From positions 1 to 8,842 of the forward strand of contig NZ_JAIVFR010000213.1 of assembly GCF_020829685.1 (NCBI RefSeq): 8,842 bases of DNA. The letters run 5' to 3'. Below are positions 6,132 to 8,842 of the stretch, in pieces. Within the stretch, counting starts at the first letter, position 1. The number at the start of each line of letters is the position of its first letter. The stretch is from Nostoc sp. CHAB 5715 (GTDB taxonomy: Bacteria; Cyanobacteriota; Cyanobacteriia; Cyanobacteriales; Nostocaceae). Made by a program: the position numbers and the translations under genes. Below the pieces are notes generated by a model, which saw only the letters and a program-made list of their open reading frames with translations, was not told where the DNA came from and ran no database searches.

Positions 6132-6219
6132 GCCCAACGTTCCCAATCACCCGCCGCAAATAAGCTTGAACTCCAACCGATAACCTCTCGGCGGTCGGTG
6201 TGCATTGGGGTTGTTATGC
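6132..6219 (-). other. attC site B
   Basis: An 88-bp imperfect palindrome between convergent genes. Plus-strand boxes are GCCCAAC (6132-6138) and GTTATGC (6213-6219). Inner arms CCCAAT-CACCCG and the complement of CGGTGTG-C-ATTGGG pair with one extra C on the right arm plus two mismatches or bulges. Minus-strand reading: R''=GCATAAC, R'=GTTGGGC. It begins eight bases after the hydrolase stop codon and may also serve as a transcription-ending hairpin. Confidence 0.75.
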
Positions 6220-6227
6220 AGCGATCG

Positions 6228-6959
6228 CTACTCTTTCTTGGCTGTAGTCTCACTTGCAATGTCATTGAGCAACTTCGCTAGTTCATGTGGACGGCTCAAC
6301 ATAGCTGTATGTCCTGTATTGAGAGTTACAACCTTTGCTCCAATGTTGGCTGCCATTTCATCTTGCTTTGATGGTGGCAATATTCCCTGATCCTGGAGCA
6401 ATTTAATGTAAGTGCAAGGAACTGATGGCATTTGTAATCGTGAAACTGGCTCATAAAATATCGCAGGTGGTTCTGGATTTTTACCACCAGCCAAAACTTG
6501 TTGAACGGTTGCCTCATCCATGTCATTGCAGAGGGTTCTTTGCATGTCTGCCTCCACTGCTTTATTCATGAAGGAAATCTTCCATGCCATTAGTCGTAAC
6601 CACACAGCAATTCCAAAACGTTCAGAGGGACGAAAAATGGAAATCGCTGAACTTCCTTCTGGTGGAATATTGGCTCCCACAAAAACGATATGTACCACTC
6701 GTTGGGGTAACAACGATGCAACGGTCGGGGCAAGAATACCACCAATTGAATGGGCAACTAAAATCACTCGCTGAAAGCCCGCCGATTCAATTTGCGACTG
6801 AATATATTTTGCAGAATCAGTAATAGTCAAGTGGTTCAGGTTTGTCCCTGAAGCAGCACGGCGCACAGCAAGCGCAGGAAAATCAAGCAGTGGAGTGATT
6901 CGCCCCCAAACCCATGTATCAAGTCCACCACCATGAATTAGTACGAAAGCCAAATCCAT
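6228..6959 (-). CDS. Alpha/beta-fold hydrolase (esterase-like)
   Basis: 243 residues, a full alpha/beta hydrolase. HGGG (9-12) supplies the oxyanion region, the nucleophile elbow is AHSIGG with Ser71, the acid is probably Asp190 in YIKLLQDQGILP, and the base is His217 in NTGHTAM. The overall pattern is that of the esterase/hydroxynitrile-lyase-like group (VLIHGGGLDTWVW, GFQRVILVAHSIGG). Cytoplasmic; no signal peptide is evident. The reaction is probably ester hydrolysis, but the substrate cannot be read from the sequence. The ribosome binding site GAGGAG (6966-6971) is six bases ahead of the ATG. It is the single gene of the cassette between attC C and attC B, with about 150 bases of leader after the upstream attC, long enough for its own promoter. 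Confidence 0.88.
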   Translation of the reverse strand: MDLAFVLIHGGGLDTWVWGRITPLLDFPALAVRRAASGTNLNHLTITDSAKYIQSQIESAGFQRVILVAHSIGGILAPTVASLLPQRVVHIVFVGANIPPEGSSAISIFRPSERFGIAVWLRLMAWKISFMNKAVEADMQRTLCNDMDEATVQQVLAGGKNPEPPAIFYEPVSRLQMPSVPCTYIKLLQDQGILPPSKQDEMAANIGAKVVTLNTGHTAMLSRPHELAKLLNDIASETTAKKE

Positions 6960-7106
6960 TTCTGACTCCTCAATACTTGATAGATATTGTACGTAATTAC
7001 CTCATTAATTAACCGCAAATCACCCCTCTAGTAATCTCACGTTACTTTAATCTCAAACTTTGGCAAATGGATTTTCGCGGCTGTCCCCACCACGGCTTCA
7101 TAATCG

Positions 7107-7194
7107 GCATAACGTTCGCGCTCACCGGACGCAGATAACCTTTGCAACTCAACCAACCATCTTAAAACGTTCCGGTGCAGCGCGATTGTTAGAC
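7107..7194 (-). other. attC site C
   Basis: An 88-bp palindrome, the cleanest of the four. Plus-strand boxes are GCATAAC (7107-7113) and GTTAGAC (7188-7194). Inner arms CGCGCT-CACCGGA and TCCGGTG-C-AGCGCG pair perfectly except for one extra C. Minus-strand reading: R''=GTCTAAC, R'=GTTATGC. Confidence 0.8.
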
Positions 7195-7245
7195 TGCGTA
7201 TCATGAGCAAAGTAAGACTTGATAGCATAAACTAATGAAATAAGC

Positions 7246-7265
7246 GTTGTTATGCAGTGATCGCT
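7246..7265 (-). other. Remnant of a second attC end inside the DUF2267 cassette
   Basis: GTTGTTATGCAGTGATCGCT is identical at 19 of 20 positions to 6210-6229, which spans the R'' end of attC B and the hydrolase stop. No matching second arm follows, so it looks like half an attC left after a deletion or cassette fusion. Chance similarity helped by a GATCGC octamer cannot be excluded. Confidence 0.4.
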
Positions 7266-7317
7266 CACTAACTGTCGCTATACAATGCAATCGTACCTTA
7301 TCTAGTAACAGTGGCAG

Positions 7318-7737
7318 CTACGGATGCCAGAAGTCATGGGCTGCGGTTGGCAAGCTAGCCAGCACACTATCGAATCGTGCTTCGTCAATGTTCTTCCTGA
7401 GCGCTACAGCGGTGGCTTGAATGGCTGTATCGGGCGCAAAGTTATGATCTGCACGCAACAACTGCACTTCCTGGGTCATTTCTACTCGATCTCCGAAGCT
7501 GCGGCGCGGTTCATCTGTATCCCAGTCCGCGACGAATATAGATCGCAACACAGGTGGAAGAACTCCAGCGAAGTGAATCGCTTCTGGAAGTGTGAGCCGA
7601 CGGCGAAAGGTCTGCAAGACTCCTTGCACCATTGTATAGACCTGATTTGTCGTGACTAAACCAGAGGCTTCGCGGGCATCCAGCAAGAACTTCTCGAAGT
7701 CAAGCGAGGCGCGTTGATATTCGGATGGTATGGGCAT
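7318..7737 (-). CDS. DUF2267 family protein
   Basis: 139 residues from ATG 7737, all-helical, with the two-lobe pattern of DUF2267. The first lobe has QVYTMVQGVLQTFRRRLTLP followed by EAIHFAGVLPPVLRSIF (about 32-68). The second has DTAIQATAVALRKNIDEARF and DSVLASLPTAAHDFW (about 103-137). The repeated LPxxLRxxF/LPxxxxDFW endings mark the internal duplication. The family has no established biochemical role and is often found beside stress or CBS-domain genes. The start is set by GGGAG (7747-7751) nine bases upstream; an upstream ATG at 7743 is too close and the frame further up (to 7830) lacks family similarity. It is the only intact gene in its cassette. Confidence 0.8.
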   Translation of the reverse strand: MPIPSEYQRASLDFEKFLLDAREASGLVTTNQVYTMVQGVLQTFRRRLTLPEAIHFAGVLPPVLRSIFVADWDTDEPRRSFGDRVEMTQEVQLLRADHNFAPDTAIQATAVALRKNIDEARFDSVLASLPTAAHDFWHP

Positions 7738-7746
7738 ATTCATCAG

Positions 7747-7751
7747 CTCCC
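7747..7751 (-). promoter_or_regulatory. Ribosome binding site of the DUF2267 gene
   Basis: GGGAG on the minus strand, nine bases ahead of ATG 7737, decides the start among three in-frame candidates. Confidence 0.55.
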
Positions 7752-7867
7752 GCTGATTGCAACTGTACAAAATTATACCTAAAGTTTTATCTGGTTGAAC
7801 AACCCCATGTGATTTAACCCTGACGGTCACTGTTAGGTTCGCAGGTGAGTTCAGGAAAACTTGAGCA

Positions 7868-7952
7868 GTCTAACGGCTCAAATCAGCGGCCGCAGACAGA
7901 TTCGGCACTCACAAACGGCTTTCGTCCGTCCGCTGCATTTGAATTGTTAGAC
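7868..7952 (-). other. attC site D
   Basis: An 85-bp palindrome with fully complementary outer boxes GTCTAAC (7868-7874) and GTTAGAC (7946-7952). Inner arms TCAAAT-CAGCGG and CCGCTG-C-ATTTGA pair except for one extra C on the right arm. It lies 41 bases beyond the GNAT stop and 130 bases before the DUF2267 start. Confidence 0.8.
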
Positions 7953-7993
7953 CGATGTTGACTTGGATTTACATCTTGATGATATCTCTTTAC

Positions 7994-8608
7994 TCATCGA
8001 AACAAACTTACTATCAAACTTACTATAAGTGGCAAAAGAGAAAATACCAGAGCAGCCACAACTAGAAACAGAATAAAAGAAAATATTGCTCTCAATCGAG
8101 AAACCAAAGAGACAACATGCGGATATACTCTTTTAGCCCTCGAAACACTAATTAGTTGCTTCTCTAAATTTATGCATGGTATCCATATTGTTCCTTCCGA
8201 ATAAAAACCTGATTTACGAACTAGCTTATAGCCAACAGCTTGATAGAAATTTACTGTCTCAAGGGATGAAATCACATGAGCAACTTCATTGCCCCTATCG
8301 ATCGCTATCTTCTCCACAGTCTCAAGCAGTTGCGTGCCTATCCCGTGACGAATGAAATCTGGATGAACATACACACCAGCAATTTGGGAGGACTGAACAA
8401 GAAGAGACGCAAATCCAACAATGTCATTTTCATGCTCTGCTACAACCCCTATCTCGTCTTGGGCGAGTCTTGCTGATGCTTGACTGCAAACAAGAGACTC
8501 AATCTGAATTGAATCGTAACTTGATGATAAAGTTCTAAGTGAACTGGTTTGTAGTTTTATAACTTTATCAGAGTCTTCAGGCTTTGATAGACGAATTTGA
8601 AAGTCCAT
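7994..8608 (-). CDS. GNAT N-acetyltransferase with C-terminal membrane tail
   Basis: 204 residues from ATG 8608. The GNAT fold is clear: N-terminal strand and helix (MDFQIRLSKPEDSDKVIKLQ), a central strand DIVGFASLL, then motif A AGVYVHPDFIRHGIGTQLLE with the acetyl-CoA loop R87-H-G-I-G-T (87-92), and motif B around FYQAVGY (121-127). The enzyme should move an acetyl group from acetyl-CoA to an amine; the acceptor is unknown. Unusually, the domain is followed by a basic linker (SRAKR...RLR) and a strongly hydrophobic tail (about 174-203), predicting attachment to the membrane. An upstream in-frame TTG at 8650 could extend it by 14 residues but adds nothing typical of the family. No strong ribosome binding site precedes ATG 8608. 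It is the first cassette gene next to the possible attI side. Confidence 0.85.
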   Translation of the reverse strand: MDFQIRLSKPEDSDKVIKLQTSSLRTLSSSYDSIQIESLVCSQASARLAQDEIGVVAEHENDIVGFASLLVQSSQIAGVYVHPDFIRHGIGTQLLETVEKIAIDRGNEVAHVISSLETVNFYQAVGYKLVRKSGFYSEGTIWIPCINLEKQLISVSRAKRVYPHVVSLVSRLRAIFSFILFLVVAALVFSLLPLIVSLIVSLFR

Positions 8609-8690
8609 AATTCGTAAAGCTTTAATAGAGATCGCACCGCACTCTATCAATAATCTTCAAGCTACCTACGTCCTCACCAAGCACTAAGCG

Positions 8691-8697
8691 GTCTAAC
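8691..8697 (-). other. R'-type recombination box at the right end of the GNAT cassette
   Basis: GTCTAAC on plus (GTTAGAC on minus) is the exact complement needed to match R'' of attC D, so it marks the outer end of the GNAT cassette. No second attC arm is found to its right within the window. It could be the core of an attI site or a breakpoint. Confidence 0.55.
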
Positions 8698-8702
8698 TAT
8701 TT

Positions 8703-8727
8703 ATTATACGGAAAGTTTCCGTATAAT
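8703..8727. promoter_or_regulatory. Perfect 12+12 palindrome P1, possible operator
   Basis: ATTATACGGAAA (8703-8714) and its exact inverse (8716-8727) flank a central G. Each arm contains a TATAAT hexamer, so a bound protein could cover a -10 box. A run of seven T follows on plus, but a one-base loop makes a terminator less likely. Confidence 0.45.
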
Positions 8728-8738
8728 CTTTTTTTAAT

Positions 8739-8752
8739 CCTGATATATCAGG
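8739..8752. repeat. 14-bp perfect palindrome CCTGATATATCAGG
   Basis: A perfect palindrome between P1 and the isolated half site at 8777-8786 (TATACGGAAA). Role unknown. Confidence 0.35.
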
Positions 8753-8814
8753 CATTCTAAGGAAATCCTGTTTGAATATACGGAAAACTTCTTTTTTACC
8801 CCCTTATTTGGGTA

Positions 8815-8837
8815 TTATACAGAATTTTTCCGTATAA
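8815..8837. promoter_or_regulatory. Second copy (P3) of the TTATACGGAAA palindrome
   Basis: A 23-bp imperfect palindrome whose right arm is identical to that of P1 and whose left arm (TTATACAGAAT) differs at two positions. The centres of P1 and P3 are 111 bases apart. Confidence 0.45.
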
Positions 8838-8842
8838 CCACC

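Noticed and set aside
6132..6219. attC B belonging to the plus-strand VOC gene, array reading left to right
   Set aside because: The spacing after the VOC stop would fit, but the unpaired base lies on the wrong arm for that direction and all four minus-strand cassette genes have their 3' ends next to an attC.
7037..7228. 63-codon minus-strand open frame as a gene
   Set aside because: It runs through attC C from one cassette into the next with no start signal; treated as an effect of the attC sequence (see findings).
8703..8735. Palindrome P1 plus T run as an intrinsic terminator
   Set aside because: The loop would be one base (three if a pair is opened), no plus-strand gene ends upstream, and the same palindrome recurs at 8815-8837 without a T run on the outer side.

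Overview
The window looks like a filamentous, Nostocales-type cyanobacterium. Four GCGATCGC (HIP1) octamers are visible (79-86, 571-578, 2934-2941, 6221-6228). A GGGAGTA heptanucleotide short tandem repeat sits near 1227-1252, several repeat-like blocks resemble dispersed repeats I know from that group, and the left-hand proteins belong to families common there. This assignment is an inference from sequence style, not from a search.

Left part (1-3331), ordinary chromosome: a truncated reading frame at the edge; a stand-alone HsdR-N/PD-(D/E)XK-like protein (minus); a divergent zinc-ribbon membrane protein (plus); a type II toxin-antitoxin pair of RelN/RelE type (minus, overlapping genes, strong terminator hairpin); a 450-base gene-free stretch with repeats; and a conserved membrane-anchored helical-repeat protein (minus).

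Right part (about 3.6-8.7 kb), accessory: this is best read as an integron-type gene-cassette array without a visible integrase. Four imperfect palindromes of 85-88 bp (3798-3884, 6132-6219, 7107-7194, 7868-7952) have attC architecture: terminal 7-bp boxes (RYYYAAC...GTTRRRY-like), inner complementary arms, and one unpaired extra base at the same place on the same arm in all four. They separate unrelated single genes: a GNAT acetyltransferase with a membrane tail, a DUF2267 protein, an alpha/beta hydrolase, and a broken SRPBCC gene. All four are on the minus strand with their 3' ends next to an attC, so the array reads right to left. For three successive cassettes the box at one end is the exact complement of the box at the other, as expected for excisable circles. 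A two-gene plus-strand unit (MFS transporter and VOC/glyoxalase-fold protein) lies backwards inside the array, where the cassette-end match fails and the SRPBCC gene is truncated. The SRPBCC remnant also carries a 90-bp MITE-like insertion with a 3-bp target duplication.

Right edge (8691-8842): an R-type box (GTTAGAC on the minus strand) is joined not to an attC but to a 140-bp AT-rich region with two palindromes and one half site of ATTATACGGAAA. This is where attI and an integrase gene would be expected if the array is a complete integron; the window ends before that can be decided.
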